Origin: a virus
DNA length: 33,725 bases
Strand: one strand, 5' to 3'
IMG/VR virus record: IMGVR_UViG_3300025141_014966
Coordinates: 1-33,725 of that record
This document shows, piece by piece, positions 4,691 through 10,820 of the stretch; the stretch's first letter is position 1; the number at the start of each line of letters is the position of its first letter. A program made the translations under genes and the position numbers. The notes under the pieces are model-generated. The model did not search any database. It saw nothing but the letters and a program-made list of their open reading frames with translations, and was not told where the DNA came from.

Positions 4691-5101
4691 TTAAAACGAC
4701 AGTATAGTACGCTGTGGCGTATACGGCCTGAACTCATAAACAAAAGCATTTTCGCTGCTTTCTTCGGGTACTAAAAGATAAGAAACATGTTCTCCGCCGT
4801 GGAAATGCGTGAAGAACTTGGTCATAACCTGGGCTGCGAGGTTCGCGGCTGTTTTATCGTGGACCCCATCCCATGTAATTACTACTATGTTACGTCCGTC
4901 TTCGCAGTCAATATATTCGGCAGCTTTAAACGTGGTCTTGTTTTTTATATTCAGCACTTCATAGGCGTCGATAGTTCCGTAGTTATCGGTTTTGGTACAC
5001 GTTTCTGCATATATACTTTTCTTAACCTGGATCTGGTCCGTCGTTGCGCAAGACGCTAACAATAAGCATGCCAGCGGTAATATATTTTTAACTTTTCTCA
5101 T
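4691..5101 (-). CDS. small secreted lipoprotein (136 aa)
   Basis: Residues 1-18 (MRKVKNILPLACLLLASC) form a classic lipoprotein signal: basic start, hydrophobic core and L-A-S-C lipobox with Cys18, implying lipid modification and membrane anchoring in a Gram-negative-type host. The mature part is about 118 residues with further Cys residues at about 35 and 65, possibly a disulfide. No enzyme motif is seen. The start overlaps the preceding 48-aa gene by 14 nt, with AAGGAG upstream. Candidate roles such as superinfection exclusion are inference only. Confidence 0.8.
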   Translation of the reverse strand: MRKVKNILPLACLLLASCATTDQIQVKKSIYAETCTKTDNYGTIDAYEVLNIKNKTTFKAAEYIDCEDGRNIVVITWDGVHDKTAANLAAQVMTKFFTHFHGGEHVSYLLVPEESSENAFVYEFRPYTPQRTILSF

Positions 5102-5234
5102 TCTTTCTTTTCTCCTTCTTAATCGTGTAGATCGATCGCGTGCTTTTACGCGGAGCGTCGATCCACTTCCATCCTCCCTTTGAATCAGGGACTTTAATCT
5201 TCATCGGTTCAATATTTATTATTCTTGTAGGCAT
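5088..5234 (-). CDS. small basic protein (48 aa)
   Basis: MPTRIINIEPMKIKVPDSKG, then G-W-K-W-I-D-A-P-R-K-S-T-R-S-I-Y-T-I and a Lys-rich end. A strong GGAGG 6 nt before the ATG supports translation. The Lys-rich tail overlaps the lipoprotein gene by 14 nt. No known family; it could bind nucleic acid through its basic tail. Confidence 0.65.
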   Translation of the reverse strand: MPTRIINIEPMKIKVPDSKGGWKWIDAPRKSTRSIYTIKKEKRKNEKS

Positions 5235-5245
5235 TCCGCCTCCTT

Positions 5246-5506
5246 TCATCTTCCAATTCTGTTGCATTGAAGTTCATCATAGTGCCGGAGCAACTTTAAT
5301 CTTTGAGCTGCAGCGGTTGTCTCGGCGCCTAGTGGAATTATGTTTGGTTGAAACATTCTTTTCGGCCTGGCTGGGGACTCTATGAGCTCATAACTTTTAT
5401 TTATCTGTTCCACTAGTGCGTCACACGCGGGGGCGCGTTCGGGCTCACAGTGTGTGACCATGAGAAACAGTGCGAAATACAGGGAACCAGCTACTTTAGT
5501 TGTCAA
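5246..5506 (-). CDS. small protein with N-terminal hydrophobic segment (86 aa)
   Basis: Residues 5-19 (V-A-G-S-L-Y-F-A-L-F-L-M-V-T-H) are hydrophobic and followed by Cys20, so a signal peptide or membrane anchor is likely; the V-T-H-C sequence is a poor lipobox. The mature part is helical with Cys at about 28 and 81. The start is a TTG 6 nt after the previous stop, and the ribosome binding site is weak, so the start is uncertain. It sits next to a clear lipoprotein gene. Confidence 0.6.
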   Translation of the reverse strand: MTTKVAGSLYFALFLMVTHCEPERAPACDALVEQINKSYELIESPARPKRMFQPNIIPLGAETTAAAQRLKLLRHYDELQCNRIGR

Positions 5507-5512
5507 TGGAAT

Positions 5513-6205
5513 TTATTCTTCTGCGGCCCTTCGAAACAGCACTTTTGCCACTCCACGCTTTTGCCAACGGTATTTGGGCGTCTTTTCTTCCAGTAAGGAC
5601 TGCTCCACACACTTTACATATTTACCGTAAGCAACTCTTTGTTTCTCAGTGAGTTCACCCAAGTCAATTTTAACCTTCATTGAAGCGCCTTCGTATTCGT
5701 CGTCAAAGAAGGGAATAATAAACTTTCTTCCTTTCACCTGAGAATAGAAATCTTCTCGCCCTTGCACGTCGGCACCAGACATAGAAACTTGTCGCGTCTC
5801 AATAGTGGTGTCGCCCTCGATGTATTCAAAATCAAACCAGACGCCCTCGTCGTCCTCTCTTTTCTCGCCCCAAATGATAGCCTCCTGCCCGAAATCCTTT
5901 CCAAGAACAGTCGCTTCGCTGCGAGGTATATTCATAACCATGAAAGACTTTTCCGGAGAACCAAACTTTCCTTGAATTTTTCTGAATCCATAATTGCCGG
6001 CTCGTAGTCTTTTTTCTAGAGCTGCGTTATTTTCTTTATTAACTTCGCGCGGAGCAGGTTCGCCGCCAGGATTTTCTCCGGTAAGAAAAGAAATCGTTTG
6101 TATGTTCGGAATAACTCCTACCATCGCCTGCCTCGTGCGGGCAAATCCGGCTTCATTTAATTCTTCACGTATTATTCGTTTTAACTTAGTCTTGGAGATC
6201 CTCAT
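5513..6205 (-). CDS. DUF3293-like phage protein (230 aa)
   Basis: The N-terminus MRISKTKLKRIIREELNEAG is a basic amphipathic helix of a type I recall at the start of many marine-phage virion proteins. Residues 35-115 (I-S-F-L-T-G-E-N-P, N-K-E-N-N-A-A-L, P-E-K-S-F-M-V-M-N-I, F-G-Q-E-A-I-I-W) follow the motif order of the DUF3293 family as I remember it. A C-terminal half of about 110 residues is unassigned. It is probably a late or virion-associated protein; no catalytic motif is evident. TAAATAGTT on the plus strand lies just upstream. Confidence 0.75.
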   Translation of the reverse strand: MRISKTKLKRIIREELNEAGFARTRQAMVGVIPNIQTISFLTGENPGGEPAPREVNKENNAALEKRLRAGNYGFRKIQGKFGSPEKSFMVMNIPRSEATVLGKDFGQEAIIWGEKREDDEGVWFDFEYIEGDTTIETRQVSMSGADVQGREDFYSQVKGRKFIIPFFDDEYEGASMKVKIDLGELTEKQRVAYGKYVKCVEQSLLEEKTPKYRWQKRGVAKVLFRRAAEE

Positions 6206-6219
6206 ATACTAAATAGTTC

Positions 6220-6402
6220 TTATCGAATGACACGACCGAGTTCATTTTCTTTGTGAGTCGTCACCGGCATACGAGGATCTAGTCTATCATGCCAATCTAC
6301 CATATAAAGAAGCTGATTCTCTATTTTCATCGTACCTACCACTTCTCCGATCCGTCCTTCGCCACGAAGCACCACCAAATCTCCAATCTTAAATGACCTC
6401 AT
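6220..6402 (-). CDS. GDLV-family small protein (60 aa)
   Basis: MRSFKIGDLVVLRGEGRIGE, then V-V-G-T-M-K, L-L-Y-M-V-D-W and N-E-L-G-R-V-I-R. The start overlaps the stop of the previous family member by 4 nt (ATGA). Confidence 0.82.
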   Translation of the reverse strand: MRSFKIGDLVVLRGEGRIGEVVGTMKIENQLLYMVDWHDRLDPRMPVTTHKENELGRVIR

Positions 6403-6611
6403 CGCTGAAAATTTTCATCTTCTACCTTCTTAAGTTTGTCGCTTGAGATTATAAAGCCGCCAGGATTGCCTTCAAACGCGACCTTCACCCAGCTTATCCC
6501 CATAGTTTTTACAACGGCTTGACGCCCCACGAAGTGCGCGAGAGCCACCTCCGTAAGTATTTTTTCTTCGTCTATCTCGACCACATCGCCAATGCGAAAG
6601 GGTAAACTCAT
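6399..6611 (-). CDS. GDLV-family small protein (70 aa)
   Basis: MSLPFRIGDVVEIDEEKILT, R-Q-A-V-V-K-T-M-G-I-S-W-V-K-V-A-F-E-G and S-D-K-L-K-K-V-E-D. Here the family start appears as R-I-G-D-V-V. It directly follows the 58-aa gene (1-nt gap) and overlaps the next member by 4 nt. Confidence 0.8.
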   Translation of the reverse strand: MSLPFRIGDVVEIDEEKILTEVALAHFVGRQAVVKTMGISWVKVAFEGNPGGFIISSDKLKKVEDENFQR

Positions 6612-6612
6612 T

Positions 6613-6789
6613 TTATAAACTTTCTTTTCTGCGCCATTTGTGTCTCCAGGCGTCCTCGCATAACCCCATGTGATTAAAATGCTTGATGCACTTAGTGTCG
6701 TGTCGGCTTAAATTCCTGCAACGGCGCAACTCGCCGCCGGGAAGTTTTCTGAGGAGTGCCGTCCAAAGATCGATAAGCCATTTTTTCAT
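6613..6789 (-). CDS. small basic Cys/His protein (58 aa)
   Basis: MKKWLIDLWTALLRKLPGGE, then L-R-R-C-R-N-L-S-R-H-D-T-K-C, H-F-N-H-M-G-L-C-E and a basic end. Three Cys and four His in the second half could bind a metal, but the spacing is not a standard finger. The first helix is amphipathic. It overlaps the stop of the repeat protein by 4 nt and sits 1 nt before the next gene. Confidence 0.65.
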   Translation of the reverse strand: MKKWLIDLWTALLRKLPGGELRRCRNLSRHDTKCIKHFNHMGLCEDAWRHKWRRKESL

Positions 6790-6998
6790 TTGTTTTCTTT
6801 TCGCAGCTCCGCTAGCCTTCGTTTAATGTAGGGGTGTTCTTGAATCATGGCCTTTTCGAATGTTTCGGCGCGAAGTTCAGCGATACGGCGCGCAATATAT
6901 TTTTCTGTGCACTCGTCCATTAACAACGGAAGAATGTCGCCTCGAAGCTCAGCATTACGACGAGTTGTGTATTTTTCTGTTCGTTCCTTCGCTGTCAT
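6786..6998 (-). CDS. three-repeat charged helical protein (70 aa)
   Basis: From MTAKERTEKYTTRRNAELRG the protein is built from three copies of a helical unit: T-E-K-Y-T-T-R-R-N-A-E-L-R, T-E-K-Y-I-A-R-R-I-A-E-L-R and H-P-Y-I-K-R-R-L-A-E-L-R. The start is set at 6998 because a strong promoter ends 7 nt before it; an open frame continues further upstream but would cross the promoter. Strong charge and regular Arg-Arg spacing suggest nucleic-acid or protein binding, but nothing more can be said. Confidence 0.7.
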   Translation of the reverse strand: MTAKERTEKYTTRRNAELRGDILPLLMDECTEKYIARRIAELRAETFEKAMIQEHPYIKRRLAELRKENK

Positions 6999-7005
6999 AC
7001 TGTTA

Positions 7006-7034
7006 ATATTAGCACACTTATCCATGCAAGTCAA
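7006..7034 (-). promoter_or_regulatory. sigma70-type promoter, leaderless
   Basis: TTGACT, 17 bp, TAATAT, then TAACAGT and ATG. The -35 lies in the Ile-Asp-Leu codons at the end of the upstream gene, and its TAA stop falls in the spacer. Confidence 0.78.
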
Positions 7035-7248
7035 TTGCTCCCTGCGTTTTTTTAAGGTATTCTTCCAGCATTTCGAAGGTCTGCCCATTGAAAAATTTTA
7101 CTTCCCAAAGGTTCCACTGTGCTCGCGATCCTTTTTTATTCAGTCTAGTTAGAAGTCCCGGCCCCTGCTGTGCAGGATAGTCCTCGTGCCGAGTGTCGTG
7201 TTCTACTATGTCGCCCACTCTTAGTTTTTTTGTATCAGAATAGTTCAT
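7018..7248 (-). CDS. GDLV-family small protein (76 aa)
   Basis: The start is placed at MNYSDTKKLRVGDIVEHDTR because it gives a 14-nt overlap and has GAGGAG about 10 nt upstream; a start six codons earlier is possible. G-L-L-T-R-L-N, W-N-L-W-E-V-K-F-F and M-L-E-E-Y-L-K follow the family pattern with an N-terminal extension of about nine residues. The tail A-I-D-L-H-G carries the next promoter's -35. Confidence 0.78.
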   Translation of the reverse strand: MNYSDTKKLRVGDIVEHDTRHEDYPAQQGPGLLTRLNKKGSRAQWNLWEVKFFNGQTFEMLEEYLKKTQGAIDLHG

Positions 7249-7537
7249 CGTTTTCAAACTCCTCATCTTCCGCTGGCTCTAAAAAAACAGGGGACTCAAA
7301 AGATTTTGGTGCTGGCTCCACCCGAGGTCGATGAGGAGATTCAATGCGTAAGTTTTTCACCGAATTCCACACGAAAAGCTTATCGAGAGGACTTTGTTTG
7401 TTCCATCTGACTGCCACTTTTCCATGATCGTCAGGCCCGTCAAACACTATTCCTAACGCGCCCTGGCATGGGCCTAAAATTTCAAGCTGGGATGCGTGGT
7501 AAGATACCAAATCTCCCTTTTTGGGTTTTCGATCCAT
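7235..7537 (-). CDS. GDLV-family protein with acidic C-terminal tail (100 aa)
   Basis: MDRKPKKGDLVSYHASQLEI, then A-L-G-I-V-F-D-G-P-D-D, K-V-A-V-R-W-N and V-K-N-L-R-I. After about residue 70 an added Pro-rich and acidic tail (E-P-A-E-D-E-E-F-E-N-D-E-L-F) makes it longer than its relatives. It overlaps its upstream neighbour by 1 nt (TAATG) and the downstream member by 14 nt. Confidence 0.8.
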   Translation of the reverse strand: MDRKPKKGDLVSYHASQLEILGPCQGALGIVFDGPDDHGKVAVRWNKQSPLDKLFVWNSVKNLRIESPHRPRVEPAPKSFESPVFLEPAEDEEFENDELF

Positions 7538-7920
7538 TATACGTCAGCAGGAGCATTTCCGAAACGCTCTTGCTCCCCATCGTCCCACGTTAAAATACTG
7601 GAATTGCCAGGGTGCGGCTTAATGTGAATTTTAATAAAATCAGCCATCGAATCAAATATAGCCAATGCACCGCGCGGGGCTGGAGTAAGCCAGTGGATGA
7701 TAGCTTGTCCCGTCGCCAGAACAACTCCTTCAATCACAACCCCAACACCAGACACTCCCGTTTCATCATATTGGCGAGCTATCGTAAATGTACGAATTCC
7801 CTGTGGTGCTTGTGTGGCGGGGCGCTTAGGTTTAAGAACTTCCGGTTCGGTTGAAACCTCTTCCTTAACCTCGTCTGGCGCTGGCGCTGGCGCCTTTTTT
7901 TTGGTGGTTTTGCGTGCCAA
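7537..7920 (-). CDS. small protein, disordered start plus barrel-like domain (127 aa)
   Basis: Residues 1-40 are Lys/Pro/Ala/Glu-rich and probably disordered (A-R-K-T-T-K-K-K-A-P-A-P-A-P). Residues 44-110 (T-F-T-I-A-R-Q-Y-D-E-T-G, G-V-G-V-V-I-E-G-V, A-I-I-H-W-L) form a strand-rich domain that may be a distant relative of the neighbouring barrels; similar G-V-V-x-E-G-V-V ... W domains occur in marine phages as far as I recall. The start is TTG with AGGAGT upstream. Confidence 0.72.
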   Translation of the reverse strand: MARKTTKKKAPAPAPDEVKEEVSTEPEVLKPKRPATQAPQGIRTFTIARQYDETGVSGVGVVIEGVVLATGQAIIHWLTPAPRGALAIFDSMADFIKIHIKPHPGNSSILTWDDGEQERFGNAPADV

Positions 7921-7923
7921 AAC

Positions 7924-9174
7924 TTACTCCTGTTCTGCTAACGATTTTTGAACATCGTAGGCGGTTCCCACGGCATCTAAAAGTTTGCCCATGTATCCCC
8001 CTCGACGCAATACTTTAAACGCAAGATTCTCCGTAGAATAGATGCCCCCTTTTTCGAGGCCACCCCTTCTCATTTTTTTAATTTTGTCTTTGGTTTTTCG
8101 TCCCAGCGAGAGAGCTGCGTCATACTCTTGACGGTCGAGGTGCCTGTCTACTTTATCTATGTCACGCATAATGTGTCGAGCCTTTTTGAATATGTTTACC
8201 TTGTCTATGCTAAATTCTTGTCGAGAGGGGCGTAACTCCCACTCGTCATTTAATATAGAATAAATTCCTGTGGATGTATGTTTTTCATCGTCGTCCTGAA
8301 CATACAACTCAACCTCGTATCCCTTCACCTTGATGTCGTGATTGCGGTTCCAGTTAGCTCGGACGGCGTCAAAATATTTCTTAATCAATCCTTCATCCTC
8401 GCCAATCTCTCTAAAATCTACTACGATGTGTACATCCAGATCCGAATACTCGGACCAGTTGTAGTTAGCGAGAGATCCTGTTAGTATTATATCCTTTATT
8501 TCCGCATTTGGCAAGTCTAATTTTTCAATAAATTCCTCTGCGATTTCTTGCAGCCTGTGTCTGATCTCGGGGCGCATCTGATCACGCACCCAGATCTGCG
8601 GATTAAATATTGGTTGCATCTCAAAAGAGGTTATTAATTTTCCTCCCGCGGGACGAATTTTTATTTTAAGTTCCTCGAGGCCACCAGCGCCAGCGGGGGA
8701 CGATTTCGATCTTTTCATAGAAGGCCGCGTAATTCCTTTGCCGCCACCGGTATGCCGATTGCCACCTTTGCCAATCAGTCTTTTTTTCTTCCTGGAGTGT
8801 CCCACTCTATATTTTCTTTGTACTTCTTCTTCTTCCCGCAGTTCTTCTGCTTTTTCAGCTGTATGTCGGCGCACGCTCACGCCACGCATTTTATTAATGT
8901 CGTTAGCTATTTGTTGAGTTAGTATATCTCTGTCCAATTTTTTTGGTAGGCGTACGCGTAATTTCAATGTTGAAAGGAAATGATCTGCCAACTGTTTTTG
9001 TACGCCACCGTCGGCGGCCTCAACGGTCGACACCGTTAATACTTCTGGAACAGCGCGAATGTCATTTTTAACTTCATCGCGATTGCCGCCGCGCTCATTA
9101 GAAAGCGCCACCAACAAAAATGCATTGAAGGTTTCTTGATCGTATACCGGATCGTCTCTCCACTTAGCAACCAT
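7924..9174 (-). CDS. nucleotidyltransferase-domain phage protein (416 aa)
   Basis: Three parts. Residues 1-100 are helical and unassigned; about 110-180 are strongly basic and Gly-rich (S-R-K-K-K-R-L-I-G-K-G-G-N). Residues 225-300 hold a minimal nucleotidyltransferase motif: I-L-T-G-S-L-A-N-Y-N-W-S-E-Y-S-D-L-D-V-H-I, with the Gly-Ser and Asp-x-Asp of the DNA polymerase beta superfamily. Such enzymes transfer a nucleotide to RNA, antibiotics or proteins; the substrate here is unknown. Phages often carry this domain in large unassigned proteins, so a virion location is possible. Shine-Dalgarno GAGGAG precedes the ATG. Confidence 0.8.
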   Translation of the reverse strand: MVAKWRDDPVYDQETFNAFLLVALSNERGGNRDEVKNDIRAVPEVLTVSTVEAADGGVQKQLADHFLSTLKLRVRLPKKLDRDILTQQIANDINKMRGVSVRRHTAEKAEELREEEEVQRKYRVGHSRKKKRLIGKGGNRHTGGGKGITRPSMKRSKSSPAGAGGLEELKIKIRPAGGKLITSFEMQPIFNPQIWVRDQMRPEIRHRLQEIAEEFIEKLDLPNAEIKDIILTGSLANYNWSEYSDLDVHIVVDFREIGEDEGLIKKYFDAVRANWNRNHDIKVKGYEVELYVQDDDEKHTSTGIYSILNDEWELRPSRQEFSIDKVNIFKKARHIMRDIDKVDRHLDRQEYDAALSLGRKTKDKIKKMRRGGLEKGGIYSTENLAFKVLRRGGYMGKLLDAVGTAYDVQKSLAEQE

Positions 9175-9255
9175 TAAATATCACTCTCCTCTATAAATAG
9201 TTCCAAGTGTTCTTAAGGCTCTTGTCTCTCGGTGAGAAAAGATAGGTGGTTTTCA

Positions 9256-9480
9256 TTAAGCATCCCCTCGTGGCGTAAGACTGCGAACCAACATTTCTTC
9301 CAGTCCCTCTTGAATCGATTTTTGAGCCTCAACTTCTTGAGCTCGCATCTCATCAATAAATAGCCACAGGGCATCTCTTTCGTCTGTTATCTCTTCTAAC
9401 TTTGCGACCTTTTCTTCCAATTGACGCAAACGTTCCTTTAGTTCTTTCATTTCTATTCGATTACGAAAAAATCTTCTCAT
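9256..9480 (-). CDS. coiled-coil protein (74 aa)
   Basis: MRRFFRNRIEMKELKERLRQ, then L-E-E-K-V-A-K-L-E-E-I with heptad spacing of Leu and Val through about residue 35, followed by another helix. No family recognised. The ATG lies 8 nt after a perfect TATAAT, so the message should be leaderless. A gap of 81 nt separates it from the 416-aa gene. Confidence 0.75.
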   Translation of the reverse strand: MRRFFRNRIEMKELKERLRQLEEKVAKLEEITDERDALWLFIDEMRAQEVEAQKSIQEGLEEMLVRSLTPRGDA

Positions 9481-9488
9481 CTATAGTA

Positions 9489-9517
9489 ATTATACACTAA
9501 TTTTTTTCTAGTGTAAA
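9489..9517 (-). promoter_or_regulatory. sigma70-type promoter, leaderless or nearly so
   Basis: TTTACA, 17 bp, TATAAT, then TACTATAG and ATG. The -35 is formed by the Leu-His codons at the end of the 79-aa gene, whose TAG lies in the spacer. Confidence 0.78.
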
Positions 9518-9747
9518 GTGGGTTGTGCAAAAATTATATTTTGCAATTCTTCACGAGTAATGATGCCAGATTTTCTTGTCCTCATCAAATAAAGCAACTC
9601 GAACTGCTGTTCTCGCGAGAGGGGAAAAGGATATTTATCTAATTTCTCCCTTTCTTTTACGATCAGTCCGAGCGGTTCAGGCGCGTCGTAAATTGTAGGC
9701 TTTTCTATTTTTTGAGTCAATAGTATCGGCTCTTTTCTATTTTTCAT
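9508..9747 (-). CDS. small protein of unknown function (79 aa)
   Basis: MKNRKEPILLTQKIEKPTIY, then D-A-P-E-P-L-G-L-I-V-K-E-R-E-K-L, F-P-L-S-R-E-Q-Q-F-E-L-L-Y-L-M-R-T-R-K and G-I-I-T-R-E-E-L-Q-N-I-I-F. The C-terminal half looks helical, possibly a small recognition fold. GGACGTAAGG precedes the ATG. It follows the VWA lipoprotein gene by 28 nt. Confidence 0.72.
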   Translation of the reverse strand: MKNRKEPILLTQKIEKPTIYDAPEPLGLIVKEREKLDKYPFPLSREQQFELLYLMRTRKSGIITREELQNIIFAQPTLH

Positions 9748-9775
9748 CCTTACGTCCTTTCATATAAATAAATAG

Positions 9776-10819
9776 TTAGTTGCCAGAAGAATCATCATCG
9801 TCGCCGGCGTTGGGGAGGAAGGTGTCTATTACATATCCTATTTCTACTAAACTTCCCTCGGGAGGCAACACGTCAAATTGCACGCTGTTCGTCGAGCTGT
9901 CGTAAGTCCAGTCTGTAAACTCAACAAAATCTACAAAAACAATTATAGTGTCTGGGAGGGGAGGGTGAGTCAATTCCCACTCCTCGTACGGCTGCACCTG
10001 AATTGCGGCAGCTTGAACCCCTGGTGCCCAATCCGCAGAGCAAATGTCAACAACGGTGCCTCCAAAATAATTGGTCGCATCAATGTATCGCTGACCGATG
10101 TATGTCCCGTGATGGCTCTGGTTACACAAAGACTGGGCTGGCGGTAGATTGACGATACTTGCCATGAAGACAGAGTTTCTCTGACCGGCATACCAATTAA
10201 TAAAGTCTTGCACCCCAAGAGCACTATTGTTAAAATGATGATTACTCTGTTCTTCTTCATCACTCACAAACACAACCAATAGTCCCGCATCTGGACGCAG
10301 CCAAGTAGGGTTATAGGTGTTGTCGATCATGTAAGAATATAGAGAATCGAAACCAGCTTCAAGCCCATAATTTCCAATGGCGTTATAAGCATCCCAGGCA
10401 TCCTGAACTGTAGCGCCTGGGATAAGAGGGAACTCTTGTATGCTAGCAGAGTTTTGCCAAGCTGTCGTGCTAATTCCTAAGCGCCAGCCAGTTGCCGGAA
10501 GAGCCAGCATCATCGCCTCAATTCCATTTACAACCGATTGTGCATGCTGATTCATGGAGCCTGATTGATCTATAAGCCAAATGATATCAACCCCATTAAC
10601 CGTATACGGCTGTTCGAACGAGTCGATCCAAACCTCTCCCCCCTCGCCCGGTATTTCTACTGGGACTTCAACAATAACTTCTACTGGGATTTCAACGATG
10701 ACTTCTACTGGGACTTCAATCTCGACAATTTCTGGCTCGTGTAAACTGTAGAGAGCATAATCTCCTTCCACACATCCTACCACTACTAGAATTCCGAATA
10801 GTAACGCGAGGCGCCTCAT
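9776..10819 (-). CDS. VWA-domain lipoprotein (347 aa)
   Basis: Residues 1-16 (MRRLALLFGILVVVGC) are a lipoprotein signal with Cys16. Residues 33-57 are a Val/Glu/Pro repeat (unit V-E-V-I-V-E-[IV]-P) likely to be an extended stalk. From about 78 a von Willebrand A domain begins with W-L-I-D-Q-S-G-S-M-N, the metal-site Asp84-x-Ser86-x-Ser88; V-V-F-V-S-D-E-E-E-Q follows near residue 185. The C-terminus is Asp-rich (D-D-D-D-S-S-G-N), a style I associate with deltaproteobacterial lipoproteins. VWA domains bind protein ligands through a divalent metal. It starts 1 nt after the protease lipoprotein gene, so the two are probably made together and act at the host envelope. Confidence 0.88.
   Translation of the reverse strand: MRRLALLFGILVVVGCVEGDYALYSLHEPEIVEIEVPVEVIVEIPVEVIVEVPVEIPGEGGEVWIDSFEQPYTVNGVDIIWLIDQSGSMNQHAQSVVNGIEAMMLALPATGWRLGISTTAWQNSASIQEFPLIPGATVQDAWDAYNAIGNYGLEAGFDSLYSYMIDNTYNPTWLRPDAGLLVVFVSDEEEQSNHHFNNSALGVQDFINWYAGQRNSVFMASIVNLPPAQSLCNQSHHGTYIGQRYIDATNYFGGTVVDICSADWAPGVQAAAIQVQPYEEWELTHPPLPDTIIVFVDFVEFTDWTYDSSTNSVQFDVLPPEGSLVEIGYVIDTFLPNAGDDDDSSGN
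10653..10724 (-). repeat. 24-bp tandem repeat, three copies, in the VWA gene
   Basis: Copies start at 10653, 10677 and 10701 on the plus strand and share CTACTGGGA-TTCAA. They encode the eight-residue Val/Glu/Pro stalk unit. Confidence 0.85.
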
Positions 10820-10820
10820 C

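Noticed and set aside
9192-9199. TATAAATA, identical to the T4 late promoter core
   Set aside because: It reads on the plus strand, where there are no genes; only the wider repeated TAAATAGTT pattern is reported as weak.
9692-9720. TTGACT-17-TACAAT promoter-like match inside the 79-aa gene
   Set aside because: The predicted start lies within the gene with no start codon or new gene after it, and a better promoter exists at 9489-9517.
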